Positions 39,925 through 49,210 of a stretch of DNA of 64,000 nucleotides are shown one piece after another. Made by a program: the position numbers and the translations under genes. Source of the DNA: Gemmata massiliana (GTDB lineage: Bacteria > Planctomycetota > Planctomycetia > Gemmatales > Gemmataceae); contig NZ_LR593886.1 of NCBI RefSeq assembly GCF_901538265.1, positions 7,275,738-7,339,737 of the forward strand. Direction: 5' to 3'. Position 1 is the stretch's first letter, and each line of letters starts with the position of its first letter. A model generated the notes under the pieces. The model was not told the DNA's origin, ran no database searches, and saw only the letters and a program-made list of their open reading frames with translations.

Positions 39925-40710
39925 TCACTTCCCGGTCCACTCGAGCGCGGTGAGCACGGGCCGGTGATCGGACGCGACCTTTTCCTCCAGCACCTTCGCC
40001 TCGAGCACCTTGAACGTACCGCGAAACAGAACGTAATCGATCTGTTGTTTGGGCACGTCCGAAGGGATCGTGAGTAACCCCTTCGCCCCCGGTTCGGTCG
40101 CGAACGTCCAGTTTTTCGCGAGCGCCTTGATCGGGGCGCTGTCGGGGCGCGCGTTCAGATCCCCGACCAGCACAAAGGGGCCGTCCGCCATCCCGAACAG
40201 CTCGTCGATTTTGGCGACCTGTTTCTCCCGCGTTTCTCCGTCGTCGTGTTGGAGGTGCGTGTTCAGGAACGTGAGTGCGGGAAGCCCGCGCCCCGGTTCG
40301 ATGGTGGCTCGCATCACGATCCGCGCTTCCTGTTTCGCTTTACCGGGCAACGGGTCGGTCTTCGTGCCCTTGATCGGGAATCGCGACAAAATCGCGAGGC
40401 CATACTCGCCGCCCTGTAAATCGATCGCTTTACCGAACGCGACGTTCATCCCGGTCAGCTTCCCCAACTCCGCCGCCTGATCGACCTTCCGGGTCCGCGT
40501 CGTGTTCCGGTCCACCTCTTGCAGTGCGACGAGATCGGGCTCCGCTCCCTTGATGACCTCGGCGACGCGCGGCAGGTCGAGTTTGTCGTCGATCCCCTCG
40601 CCGTGGTGGATGTTGTAACTCAAGACGCGGAGAGATTTGGGTTCGTTTTTGTCGGCGCCGGGAGCAAGCCCCACTAACCCGAATAAGGACGCCGCGATCA
40701 GAGCGCGCAT
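39925..40710 (-). CDS. Secreted endonuclease/exonuclease/phosphatase family protein
   Basis: The 261-residue protein has a short signal peptide (MRALIAASLFGLVGLAPGA). The EEP fold motifs are SYNIHHGEG, LVALQEVDRN (metal Glu), LTFLNTHLQHD (His), FVLVGDLNARPDS (the GDxN motif) and SDHRPVL (catalytic SDH). It likely cleaves a phosphodiester outside the cytoplasm; nucleic acid or lipid cannot be separated. Ending at 39925, it is the first core gene to the right of the island. Confidence 0.9.
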   Translation of the reverse strand: MRALIAASLFGLVGLAPGADKNEPKSLRVLSYNIHHGEGIDDKLDLPRVAEVIKGAEPDLVALQEVDRNTTRTRKVDQAAELGKLTGMNVAFGKAIDLQGGEYGLAILSRFPIKGTKTDPLPGKAKQEARIVMRATIEPGRGLPALTFLNTHLQHDDGETREKQVAKIDELFGMADGPFVLVGDLNARPDSAPIKALAKNWTFATEPGAKGLLTIPSDVPKQQIDYVLFRGTFKVLEAKVLEEKVASDHRPVLTALEWTGK

Positions 40711-40753
40711 GCAACAATCCTCAGTGAACGGGCGAACGATTAGCTGATACTCT

Positions 40754-40779
40754 TGCGCCCCGACCGTGTTCGGGGCGCA
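40754..40779 (-). terminator. Terminator-like hairpin after the Fsr-type gene
   Basis: TGCGCCCCGA (40754-40763) and TCGGGGCGCA (40770-40779) form a 10-bp stem with a 6-base loop, 28 bp beyond the stop of the leftward MFS gene. Confidence 0.6.
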
Positions 40780-40806
40780 CGGATGATATCTGTGGTTACT
40801 CCGTAT

Positions 40807-42000
40807 TCAACGGGTGTGCGAACGGAGGTTCGGCAGCAGGGCCGTGAGCAAGCCGATGAGCGGCAGGAACGAGCACACCTTGTACACGTACCCGATGCTC
40901 GTCTGGTCCGCGAGCCACCCAAGCACCGCGGCGCCGACTCCGCCCATCCCGAACGCGAACCCGAAGAACAGCCCGGCCACCATACCCACGCGGCTGGGCA
41001 GCAGCTCCTGCGCGTACACCATGATGGCCGAGAACGCCGACGCCAGGATCAACCCGATGGGCACGGTCAACACCGTCGTCCAAAACAGGTTCGCGTAGGG
41101 CAGAATCAGTGTGAACGGCAGCACGCCGAGAATCGATCCCCAGATCACCACCTTGAACCCTACCCGATCCCCGACCGGTCCACCGAGGAACGTCCCGGCG
41201 GCAACCGCTCCCAGGAACACGAACAGCCGGAGCTGCGCGTCCGCCACCCCCACTCCGAACGTTTCGATCAGGTAGAGCGTGTAGTAACTGCTCAGGCTCG
41301 CCATGTAGAAATACTTGGAAAAAATCAGGCACAGCAGCACTCCGATCGCGAACGCCGCCTTTCCCGGCGAGACGGGTGGGGGAGCAGCCGGGGCCTTCTT
41401 CGCCAGCCGCTCTGCTAAATGCGCACGGTACCAACGCCCGACTCGGAACAGGATAATCATCGCCGCCACTGCCGCGATCGCGAACCAAGCGAGACTGCCC
41501 TGCCCCCACGGGACCACGACGAACGCGGCCAACAGCGGCCCGAGGGCTGATCCCGCGTTCCCACCGACCTGAAACAAGGACTGCGCGAACCCGTGCCACC
41601 CGCCGGACGCCAGCCGCGCCACGCGCGACGCCTCCGGGTGGAACACCGCGGACCCGACGCCGACCAGAGCCGCCGACAGGAGAATCGCGGGAAAAGTGTC
41701 CGCGACGGACAGGAGCAGCAACCCGCCCAGCGTGACACTCATCCCGACCATCAGCGAGAACGGGAGCGGGCGGCGGTCGGTGTACAGACCAACGAGCGGT
41801 TGGAGCAAGGAGGCGGTAAGTTGAAACGCGAGGGTGATAAGTCCGATCTGCGTGTAGGTGAGAGCGTAGGACTCTTTGAGCACCGGGTAAACGGCCGCGA
41901 TCAGCGACTGGATCGTATCATTAAGCAGGTGGGACACGCTGAGCGCCACTAACACCGCGAACGTCGTCACTGCAACGGGTGCCTGCTTCTCTTCGGTCAC
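40807..42000 (-). CDS. MFS transporter, fosmidomycin-resistance (Fsr) type
   Basis: The frame extends to an ATG at 42090, but a GTG at 42000 (MTEEKQAPVAVTTFAVLVAL) downstream of GGAGGG fits better; about 397 residues. Twelve membrane segments. Family marks are LSVSHLLNDTIQSLIAAVYP, LKESYALTYTQIGLITLAFQ, GLYTDRRPLPFSLMVG and HPEASRVARLASGGWHGFAQ, the latter typical of Fsr-like carriers. It probably exports a drug or metabolite; the real substrate is unknown. Confidence 0.85.
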   Translation of the reverse strand: MTEEKQAPVAVTTFAVLVALSVSHLLNDTIQSLIAAVYPVLKESYALTYTQIGLITLAFQLTASLLQPLVGLYTDRRPLPFSLMVGMSVTLGGLLLLSVADTFPAILLSAALVGVGSAVFHPEASRVARLASGGWHGFAQSLFQVGGNAGSALGPLLAAFVVVPWGQGSLAWFAIAAVAAMIILFRVGRWYRAHLAERLAKKAPAAPPPVSPGKAAFAIGVLLCLIFSKYFYMASLSSYYTLYLIETFGVGVADAQLRLFVFLGAVAAGTFLGGPVGDRVGFKVVIWGSILGVLPFTLILPYANLFWTTVLTVPIGLILASAFSAIMVYAQELLPSRVGMVAGLFFGFAFGMGGVGAAVLGWLADQTSIGYVYKVCSFLPLIGLLTALLPNLRSHTR

Positions 42001-42150
42001 GACCACCACTCGCCCTCCATAAGAAAACGCCCTCGCTCGGACACCGCCGAACGCACCGAAGTTCGCCGGAAACAAAAGGATACCCTTCACGGTGCAAGGG
42101 TTTACAGCTCGGGCGGTATCCCGGGTATCCCAGAGTTACAAGGACCGCCG

Positions 42151-43323
42151 ATGGCCCTCAACAGCCTCCCACTCGGGTATTGCACCAACGTACACCCGGC
42201 CCAGACTTTTGCCGAACTCCTCAGCGGCCTCGATCGCTACACCGTGCCCGTGATGCGCCGCGTCGGTCGCCCGATGGCGGCGGGGTTGTGGCTCGCGCGC
42301 CCGGTGGTGGATGAAGTTCTAGCCGCGCCGGATGGCGCGGCACGACTGGCCGCTGAACTGAACGCTCGGGGGTTGACGGTCTACACGCTGAACGCCTTCC
42401 CGTATGGCGACTTCCACGCCGCGCGAGTGAAGGAGAACGTGTACCTGCCGGACTGGACGTCGTCGGAGCGGCTGGCGTACACGGAGCGGTGTGCCACGGT
42501 ATTGGCCGGGCTCCTGCCCGAAGGCGGTGAGGGTTCCATCTCCACGCTGCCGATCGGTTTCAAGGGGTTCGACCGCGCGCCCGGCTTCCTCCAAGCGGCC
42601 GAGCAGTTGACCGACTGTGCTCGGACCCTCGCCCGGATCGCCGCAGAGACCGGGCGCACCATTCGTGTGGCAATCGAACCCGAGCCGTTCTGTCTACTGG
42701 AGACGACGGAAGAAACGATCGAGTTCTTCCGCCTGCTCTGGGGCGTGGCTTCGACCAGAGGTGCGGAAGACGCAGTGCGGGAGCACATCGGGGTGTGCTA
42801 CGACGTGTGCCACCAGGCGGTGGAATTTGAAGACCCAGCGACGTGCGTCGCCACTCTGGACCGAGCCGGGGTGCGGGTGAATAAGGTGCAGGTGAGTTGC
42901 GCTATTGAACTGAACGCCCCGGCCGAAAATGCTGAAGGCCGGGCCGCACTCCGGCGGTTCATCGAGCCGCGATACCTGCACCAAGTGTTCGCTCGGTTGC
43001 GCGACGGCCGAACGATCGGTGCCGTAGACTTGACCGCCGAGTTCCTGGACGCCCCGGGACCGGAGTTTACGGCCGCCGAAACGTGGCGGGTTCACTTCCA
43101 CGTCCCGGTCGACGCAGAGCATTTCGGGTCGCTCGGCACCACCCAGTCGGCGCTGCGCCCCGCTCTGGTGGCGATCGCAGCCCTAAATTACGCTCCGCAC
43201 GTGGAGGTGGAGACGTATACGTGGGCGGTGCTGCCCGGAGAAGCTGCTCAGGATTTGGTGACGGGCCTGGCAAACGAAATCAACGCGACGCAGCGGCTCA
43301 TCGACGAGATCCCGACCCGGTAG
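42151..43323 (+). CDS. eboE: EboE-like metabolite traffic protein (xylose-isomerase-like TIM barrel)
   Basis: The 390-residue protein starts at an ATG after ACAAGGACCGCC. LGYCTNVHPAQTFAELLSGL is the recognisable N-terminal of EboE-type proteins. Further segments are LNAFPYGDFHAARVKENVYL, IEPEPFCLLETTEETIEFF, GVCYDVCHQAVEFEDP and VNKVQVSCAIEL, where Glu, Asp, His and Asp residues match the metal site of sugar-isomerase-like barrels. In other bacteria ebo genes are linked to precursor transport to the cell envelope or periplasm. No other ebo gene is adjacent here, so the role may be different. It is transcribed between two leftward genes. Confidence 0.75.
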   Translation: MALNSLPLGYCTNVHPAQTFAELLSGLDRYTVPVMRRVGRPMAAGLWLARPVVDEVLAAPDGAARLAAELNARGLTVYTLNAFPYGDFHAARVKENVYLPDWTSSERLAYTERCATVLAGLLPEGGEGSISTLPIGFKGFDRAPGFLQAAEQLTDCARTLARIAAETGRTIRVAIEPEPFCLLETTEETIEFFRLLWGVASTRGAEDAVREHIGVCYDVCHQAVEFEDPATCVATLDRAGVRVNKVQVSCAIELNAPAENAEGRAALRRFIEPRYLHQVFARLRDGRTIGAVDLTAEFLDAPGPEFTAAETWRVHFHVPVDAEHFGSLGTTQSALRPALVAIAALNYAPHVEVETYTWAVLPGEAAQDLVTGLANEINATQRLIDEIPTR

Positions 43324-43371
43324 CTCGAATCGGGTCTCACTGCGACTTCTCGGCTCTGCTTGCCCCTCTTG

Positions 43372-43405
43372 TGGTCGCTCGGTCGAATCACAGACCGAGC
43401 GACCA
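43372..43405. terminator. Bidirectional terminator between eboE-like gene and zwf
   Basis: TGGTCGCTCGGTC (43372-43384) and GACCGAGCGACCA (43393-43405) form a perfect 13-bp stem with an 8-base loop, between convergent genes. A second, smaller palindrome (CCGCCCCAA-A-TTGGGGCGG, 43432-43450) lies nearer zwf. Confidence 0.65.
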
Positions 43406-43470
43406 TCGCAGGTGAATCGCGCATCTTCCTGCCGCCCCAAATTGGGGCGGGCAGAATCATGAACCAAGCC

Positions 43471-44913
43471 TCACCCGATCGGCTGCCAACAGTCGAGGAG
43501 CTTGTCCGCGCTACTCGGGCCGTTCGAGCCGATCGCGTACTTTTCCGGTTGGGTCGGGGCGTGGTCCGCGGCGGCGATCAGCGGGTCCATGATCTCCCAC
43601 GCGCGCTCGATCTCGTCCGCGCGCATGAACAGCGACGCATCGCCCTGGATTGAATCGAGCAACAGGCGCTCGTAGGCCTCCGGGAGCGTCTGGTTCTGGT
43701 ACGCCTGCTTGTAGTCGAAGGTGAGGTTGTGCGGGCGCAGCGACACGCCGTCCACGTCGGGCACTTTGGTCTGGAAGTTTAGTTGGATCGACTCGTTCGG
43801 CTGAATCACCATCTTCAGCCGGTTGCACTGGAGCATTTCGTTGGCCGGCAGCGGGAACATGAGCCGGGCCGGGCACTTGAACTGGATCATCACCTCGCTG
43901 TACCGCGCCTTGAGCCCCTTTCCGCTGCGAAGGTAAAAGGGCACGCCGTGCCACCGGCGGTTGTCCAGGTCCAGTTTGACCGCGGCGTAGGTCGGGGTCT
44001 TCGATTTCGGGTCAACGCCCTTCACGTTCAGGTACCCGTCGTACTGGCCCAGGGCCATCACCTTCATGGCCTCCGCTTCGGGGCGCACGTTGACGGTCGA
44101 AAGCACCTTCATCTTCTCGTTGCGCAGGTTGTCCGCGGTGTACCGGTTGGGGTCTTCCATCGCGACCAGCGTGAGCACCTGCAGGATGTGGTTCTGCAGC
44201 ATGTCCCGCATCACGCCGCTCTTGTCGTAGTAGTCGCCGCGCCCCTCCACCGTGACCTTCTCGGCGACGGTGATCTGCACGTGGTCGATGTACTGCGCGT
44301 TCCACAGCGGCTCGAACAGCGTGTTCGCGAACCGGAACACGAGGATGTTCTGGACCGTGTCCTTCCCGAGGTAGTGGTCGATGCGGTAGAGCTGGTTCTC
44401 GTCCCAGTGCTTGTGCAGCTCGTCGTTGAGCTTCTTCGCGCTGGCCCGGTCGGTGCCGAACGGCTTCTCGATCACGAGCCGGCGGTACCCGGTGTCGCTC
44501 TTGTTCAGCCCGGCCTCGGCCAGCGCCGCGCTGATGGGCGGGTAGTAGTACGGCGACACGGAGAAGTAGTAGAGGCGACGACCGTTCGGCTCCTTCTCGT
44601 TCGCGGCGAACCAGTCGGCGAGGGGCTTCGCGCCGCCCGGCTGGGTCGCGTCGGTGGAAACGTAGTGGATGCGCGGGGCGAAGGCCGCCCACTTCTCCTC
44701 GCTGAACTGCTCGCCGGGCAGGATCTCCTTCGCCTTACCCTTGAGGTGCTCGCGGAACGCCTCGTCCGTGTACTCGCTGCGGGCCACCCCGACCACGCGC
44801 GCCTCCGGCGGGAGTTTGCCCTTTTGGGCGAGGTTGAACAGCGCGGGGATCAGCTTCCGCGACGTGAGGTCGCCGGACGCCCCGAAGATGACCACGGTGA
44901 GCGGCTGTGCCAT
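43471..44913 (-). CDS. zwf: Glucose-6-phosphate 1-dehydrogenase
   Basis: Its 480 residues match the usual family length. The NADP-binding motif is VVIFGASGDLTSRKLIPALF (GxxGDL), the second is RLVIEKPFGTD, and the active site is YRIDHYLGKDTVQNIL. YRIDHYLGK is the signature substrate site with the catalytic His. C-terminal marks are PFYLRSGKGLKARYSEVMIQF. It oxidises glucose 6-phosphate to 6-phosphogluconolactone with NADP+, opening the oxidative pentose phosphate route in the cytoplasm. It is alone on the minus strand with terminators on both sides. Confidence 0.98.
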   Translation of the reverse strand: MAQPLTVVIFGASGDLTSRKLIPALFNLAQKGKLPPEARVVGVARSEYTDEAFREHLKGKAKEILPGEQFSEEKWAAFAPRIHYVSTDATQPGGAKPLADWFAANEKEPNGRRLYYFSVSPYYYPPISAALAEAGLNKSDTGYRRLVIEKPFGTDRASAKKLNDELHKHWDENQLYRIDHYLGKDTVQNILVFRFANTLFEPLWNAQYIDHVQITVAEKVTVEGRGDYYDKSGVMRDMLQNHILQVLTLVAMEDPNRYTADNLRNEKMKVLSTVNVRPEAEAMKVMALGQYDGYLNVKGVDPKSKTPTYAAVKLDLDNRRWHGVPFYLRSGKGLKARYSEVMIQFKCPARLMFPLPANEMLQCNRLKMVIQPNESIQLNFQTKVPDVDGVSLRPHNLTFDYKQAYQNQTLPEAYERLLLDSIQGDASLFMRADEIERAWEIMDPLIAAADHAPTQPEKYAIGSNGPSSADKLLDCWQPIG

Positions 44914-44941
44914 GTGCGGCCCGTTTTGTTGCGTGAGGGTG

Positions 44942-44968
44942 CGCGCCCCGCACGCGGAGCGGGGCGCG
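44942..44968 (-). terminator. Hairpin after the small zinc-finger gene
   Basis: CGCGCCCCGC (44942-44951) and GCGGGGCGCG (44959-44968) form a 10-bp stem with a 7-base loop in the 170-bp gap between the leftward gene 45087-45395 and zwf. Confidence 0.5.
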
Positions 44969-45086
44969 GAGATATGCTACACGCCCGCGGGCGTTTGGTG
45001 CCGGGAGTTTTTGCGTTTGATGGATCGTACCGGTCGCGCCGGGTTCCGGATGTAACGCCGGACCGGGGGCAAAACCGGTTCCGACG

Positions 45087-45395
45087 TCAATTCGGACTGA
45101 AGTCGAACTTGGATGCGTTCTCGCGCCCGAGTGGGTCGTTGACGAACTTGCGGAAACACGCAGGGCACAGGTCGAACCGCATTTTCTTGCACGTCGGGAG
45201 CAGTTGCGGCGGCTCTTCGCCCTCTTCAATGTCACTCAGCAACCGGGCCATCTCTTCGACGTGGTCGGTTTCCAGGTCGTCCTCGGTCAGTTCGGCCGGG
45301 TCGGTGGCCGCGAACGCTTCCATTTTCAACACGTACCGTTCGGCCCCATCCTGGGTCATGTCCTTGCCGCAAACGTCGCAAGAGAAGTGCATCAT
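45087..45395 (-). CDS. Small zinc-finger-like protein (102 aa)
   Basis: The ATG at 45395 (or 45392) follows TTGGAGGACCC. The N-terminal MMHFSCDVCGKDMTQDGAER and the C-terminal RFDLCPACFRKFVNDPLGRE each give a CxxC, forming a likely zinc site around an acidic middle (DDLETDHVEEMARLLSDIEE). It is of unknown function, possibly a regulatory or assembly protein. Longer frames up to 45701 lack support. It stands alone and leftward. Confidence 0.75.
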   Translation of the reverse strand: MMHFSCDVCGKDMTQDGAERYVLKMEAFAATDPAELTEDDLETDHVEEMARLLSDIEEGEEPPQLLPTCKKMRFDLCPACFRKFVNDPLGRENASKFDFSPN

Positions 45396-46388
45396 GACCT
45401 TCGGGTCCTCCAAGCGTAACAGAACCGTCACATTCGACCGGAGAGGCGGTCTCACGGGCGGCGGCGGTCGAGCGAGTCCGAGAAGGGTGAACCGCCGAAT
45501 TAGCTCGTATACTCCACAACTCTCAGTTTCTCGGTGTGCTGTCAATTGGAATTGTTCGCACAATCCGGTCAAATCCCGCACTTGCTTTTCCGGGGAAATG
45601 TGCCTCGGACGGCAAGTTTTCTCTGGACCGCGCCGGGAACCTGTGCGCTCAACTTCCCGATTGGTGGCAACGGACTGCGCGGTCGCTCGGTTCGCGCGCA
45701 AGAATTTTCACAAACACCTGAAATTCTTGGGGAAATGTGGCCCGAGGTGTTCCGAGCCGGCCGTAATTGGCACGCAGGGTGCTTTACACTTTTTTGTCTC
45801 CAATTCATAGTCGGTGGCGCACAGAACGACCGGTTACCGGGTCGGAGACTTCGCATCCCCACATAAACTTCCCCCGGCGGCTCGGGAGCGCCCCCGAACC
45901 GGACCTGCCCCGATCCTCTTCAAGCTGACACGTTCCCACGGCCGGTGGCTCCGAGAGCCAGCCGGCCCGTATCTTTTTTGCGGCCGTTCTCGCGCCCACG
46001 CGGGCATGTTTCCCACGAAATCCCGGGCTCCGAGTGACACGATCGCGTGCTTGCGCTCCGGATCCGTTCTCACCGGCACCGGAACAAGGGATACGGGCGG
46101 CACAACCGGCCCCCTCGCCACCGTCGGCACACGCGCCTCCACCCGTCGCCCGTGCGCACCGAATTGCCCGCACAGCGCCGGGGCGCGTCATTCGGCGTTC
46201 GCGCCGCTTCCGATACACGACGCAGACGAGCTGTTGAGGGGATTCAGCCGTTCGGAATACGCTCGTCGTTGCGAACGGGGGACGGATTTACGGTCGGTCA
46301 ATACGCAGCAGCGCCGAACGGGGGCGCGCTGCGGCACCCGCGCCGCGGAGCGGCCGGGAATGGGACTGGACCGCAGGAGGCGTTACAC
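45396..46388. other. Long intergenic region upstream of the YTV protein
   Basis: About 1 kb without a supported gene; open frames here are low-quality shadows. The phrase GGGGAAATGTG occurs near 45591-45602 and 45731-45740. The right end carries CCGCAGGAGGCGTTACAC, the ribosome-binding site of the YTV gene. A long untranslated leader for this abundant envelope protein is possible. Confidence 0.45.
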
Positions 46389-48200
46389 ATGTTGATTCGT
46401 AAGGGCACCCCTTGGCTCGCGGCCGTCGCGGTGCTGGGTGTCGGCTCGGTGGCGCTCGCCGGGCACTTCGGGACCACCAAATACTCCGCCAACAACTGTT
46501 CGCCGTGCGACGCGCAGACCAACTTCGCGGCCGGGCAGGGGCCGTGCGGGCAGCAAGTCGTTTACGACAGCGTCATCGAGAAGCGGTACCACACCTGCTA
46601 CCAGACGACGACCGAAACGGTGATGAAGCCGGTCACCAAGACGACGTACTCGTGCGAGGCCCGCACGTGCTACAAGACGGTGAACGAGACCGCGTACAAG
46701 CAGGTCCAGGAAACAGTGTGCAAGCCGGTGTGCGAGACGGTGCTGCAAGAGTGCCGTACCACCGTCTGCAAGCAGGTATGCGAGACCGTGTACCGGGACT
46801 GCCCGGTGACGGTCTGCAAGACCATCTGCGAGCCGCACACGCGGAAGGAGTGCTTCTTCGTGTGCAAGCCGATCTGCGAGACGCACTACAAGGAGTGCCC
46901 GCGGACCGTGTGCAAGCCGGTGTGCGAGACCGTCATCCGCGACGTGTGCAAGACGGTCTGCGTCCCGGTCACCGAAACGTGCTACAAGAACGTCCAGCGC
47001 ACGGTCTGCAAGGACGTGTGCGAGACGGTGATGAAGGACGTGTGCAAGACGGTCTGCGAGCCGTGCGTCACCACCAAGTGCGTGGCCAAGTGCGTCCCGG
47101 AAACCGTGTGCGAAACGGTGTGCGTGCCCGGTAAGCTGACCTGGGAGTGCGTCCCGGTCTACAAGTGCGAGTTCGACCCCTGCACCTGCACCACCGTGCA
47201 GAAGCAGGTCGGCACCCGCAAGAAGCTGGTCCGCCAGCCGGCCCACACCGAACAGCGCCAGGTGACCCGCAACCGCACCGTGACCGAACAGGTCCAGGTG
47301 ACCAACTACGTGAAGCGCACCGTGACCGAGAAGGTTCCGGTCCAGGTGACCCGCAAGGTGCAGACCGTCGTGACCGAGAAGGTGCCCGTGACGGTGACCC
47401 GGAACGTGCAGAAGACCGTGGTCGAGAAGGTTCCGACGCAAGTTGTTCGCAACGTACCGGTGACCGAGATCGTTCGCGAGCCGGTCACGACCCGCCGCAA
47501 CGCTCAAGGGGCCTATGTCGACGCCGCGGCCCTCGGTGGCGACGCCGCGGCCCAGGCCGCGAAGGGGGCCAAGATCGTCGGCGGCGGCCCGGGGGCGCTG
47601 TCCAACCCGAACGCCCCGACCTACGACACCGACGGCCCGAACCGGGTGTTCGTGGAAGGGCTCCGCGTGTCCCGCGACGTGACCTACAACGTGACCCGCA
47701 ACGTGCAAGTGACCGAAACGCGCCGGGTGGCCGAAAAGGTCGTCCGCAACGTGCCGGAAGTGGTGGTGACGAAGGTGCCCGTGAAGGTGACCACGATGAA
47801 GCAAGAAGTGATCACCAAGTGCGTGCCCTACACCGTCACGAAGCAAGTGCCGTACACGGTAAACGTGCGGGTTCCGCACACCACCACCGAGATGGTGCCC
47901 ACGACGGTGACCAAGCGCGTCCCGGTTCAAGTGGCAACGGACGTGGTCGTGAAGAAGGCCCGCTACGTGCCGTGCAACAGCGGGTGCGGCACCCCGAGCA
48001 CCGGGTGCAGTGCGGGTAACCCCTGCAGCACCGGCAACTGCTCGCCGATCTGCTCCAGCGGGCTCGGCGGCGGGCTGCGGAACCTGCTGAACGACCCGTG
48101 CCGCCCGAAGCCGATCCGCGACTTCTTCAGCGGCCTGTGCGCGAACCGCCTCGCGTGCGACCCGTGCCCGCCGGCCCACTGCGGCGACCCGTGCAAGTAA
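46389..48200 (+). CDS. Cys-rich YTV-domain envelope protein
   Basis: The ATG at 46389 follows GCAGGAGG; 603 residues. The signal peptide is MLIRKGTPWLAAVAVLGVGS, cleaved near ALAGHF. Residues 35-250 are repeats of about 12-24 residues with pairs such as TVCKPVCETV and RDCPVTVCKTI, with dozens of Cys. Residues 265-525 are Val/Thr-rich repeats (RTVTEKVPVQVTRKVQTV; TKQVPYTVNVRVPHTTT) of the YTV type. A Gly/Ala linker separates the blocks (AALGGDAAAQAAKGAKIVGG) and a Cys-rich tail ends the protein. Such proteins are known structural cell-wall or envelope components of planctomycetes, probably cross-linked by disulfides. A strong terminator follows. Confidence 0.9.
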   Translation: MLIRKGTPWLAAVAVLGVGSVALAGHFGTTKYSANNCSPCDAQTNFAAGQGPCGQQVVYDSVIEKRYHTCYQTTTETVMKPVTKTTYSCEARTCYKTVNETAYKQVQETVCKPVCETVLQECRTTVCKQVCETVYRDCPVTVCKTICEPHTRKECFFVCKPICETHYKECPRTVCKPVCETVIRDVCKTVCVPVTETCYKNVQRTVCKDVCETVMKDVCKTVCEPCVTTKCVAKCVPETVCETVCVPGKLTWECVPVYKCEFDPCTCTTVQKQVGTRKKLVRQPAHTEQRQVTRNRTVTEQVQVTNYVKRTVTEKVPVQVTRKVQTVVTEKVPVTVTRNVQKTVVEKVPTQVVRNVPVTEIVREPVTTRRNAQGAYVDAAALGGDAAAQAAKGAKIVGGGPGALSNPNAPTYDTDGPNRVFVEGLRVSRDVTYNVTRNVQVTETRRVAEKVVRNVPEVVVTKVPVKVTTMKQEVITKCVPYTVTKQVPYTVNVRVPHTTTEMVPTTVTKRVPVQVATDVVVKKARYVPCNSGCGTPSTGCSAGNPCSTGNCSPICSSGLGGGLRNLLNDPCRPKPIRDFFSGLCANRLACDPCPPAHCGDPCK

Positions 48201-48222
48201 TGTGACTCTGTCCTAACGCCCG

Positions 48223-48250
48223 AAAGCCCCGGACCGCGGTCCGGGGCTTT
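48223..48250 (+). terminator. Strong Rho-independent terminator of the YTV gene
   Basis: AAAGCCCCGGACCG and CGGTCCGGGGCTTT are perfect 14-bp complements, followed by TTG after a run of T. It lies 22 bp after the stop. Confidence 0.85.
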
Positions 48251-48449
48251 TGTCGTTGACGGCAACTGCTCTCCGGCGCGGGCGCATCATATCCAATCAG
48301 CGCCGCTCGCGCGTTCGTCCGACGGGCGTAATTCAGCACCCTACGGACATTGGCTGTCCGCACGCGCCGTGCGATTCTCCCATTCCCGGTGCGTGCGAGG
48401 TCGCCTACTCCAGCACCGGGAATACCTCACCCGTTTCGAGGAACGTGCG

Positions 48450-48992
48450 ATGCGTGTGTTCACAGTGGCCGGTGTCGTCGCCGTGGTCCTGGCGTTCTCC
48501 TCCGTAGGCGCGGAGCCACCGAAGCCGCCCGTGCCCCAGAAGGAGCACGAGTGGCTCAAGCAACTGGAGGGGCAGTGGGAGGTCGAGTCCGAGGGCGTCG
48601 TTGAACCGGGCAAGCCGCCGGTGAAGTGTCGGGGCACGGACGCGGCCCGCTCGCTCGGCGGGCTCTGGCTCGTGAGCGAGATGAAGGCGACGGTCGCGGA
48701 CGTCCCGGTCATGGGTGTGATGACGCTCGGGTACGACGCCCAAAAGAAGAAGGTCGTCGGCACCTGGGTCTGCTCGATGTGCGACGTCCTGTACAAGTAC
48801 GAGGGCACGGTGGAAGGTCAGACACTGACGCTGGAAACCGAGGATCCGAACCCGAGTACCGGCAAGCTCGTGAAGATGCGCGACGTGATCGAACTGAAGG
48901 ACAAGGATACCAAGGTGCTGACCTCGTCCATGCTCGGGGACGACGGTAAGTGGGTTCCGTTCATGACCATGAACGGCAAGCGCAAGAAGTAA
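48450..48992 (+). CDS. Secreted DUF1579-like protein
   Basis: The ATG at 48450 gives 180 residues with a signal peptide (MRVFTVAGVVAVVLAFSSVG, then AEPPKPPVP). The body follows the DUF1579 pattern: HEWLKQLEGQWEVESEGVVE, GLWLVSEMKATVADVPVMGV, MTLGYDAQKKKVVGTWVCSM, then a beta-rich end. These are lipocalin-like barrels of unknown ligand. The start is preferred to 48369 for the signal peptide. It stands alone. Confidence 0.75.
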   Translation: MRVFTVAGVVAVVLAFSSVGAEPPKPPVPQKEHEWLKQLEGQWEVESEGVVEPGKPPVKCRGTDAARSLGGLWLVSEMKATVADVPVMGVMTLGYDAQKKKVVGTWVCSMCDVLYKYEGTVEGQTLTLETEDPNPSTGKLVKMRDVIELKDKDTKVLTSSMLGDDGKWVPFMTMNGKRKK

Positions 48993-49064
48993 TCGCGATT
49001 CTGATACACGCCCGCCCCATCGGGCCACCCGTCATCGAATCCGCGCCGCTCGCCCCGGCGCAAC

Positions 49065-49100
49065 CGTGAGGGGCAACTGCCAAAAGGTTCGCCCCTCACG
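49065..49100. terminator. Hairpin between DUF1579-like gene and antiporter
   Basis: CGTGAGGGGC (49065-49074) and GCCCCTCACG (49091-49100) form a 10-bp stem with a 16-base loop between convergent genes. TGTTTCG follows on the plus strand. Confidence 0.5.
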
Positions 49101-49210
49101 TGTTTCGCACCTCGAACCACCCCACCTCCACATCACCATTTCGTAGCCACAAATATTTCTCGCTGAAGAAAACAGGTGCCGGGTGATCAGAAGTCTCACA
49201 CGTTTCGCGC

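Noticed and set aside
43432..43450. Palindrome as a separate operator for zwf
   Set aside because: It lies beyond the 3' end of zwf, so a termination role is more likely than regulation of initiation.
46383..48179. 598-codon frame antisense to the YTV gene
   Set aside because: It is His/Leu/Arg-rich shadow sequence created by the repeats of the real gene.
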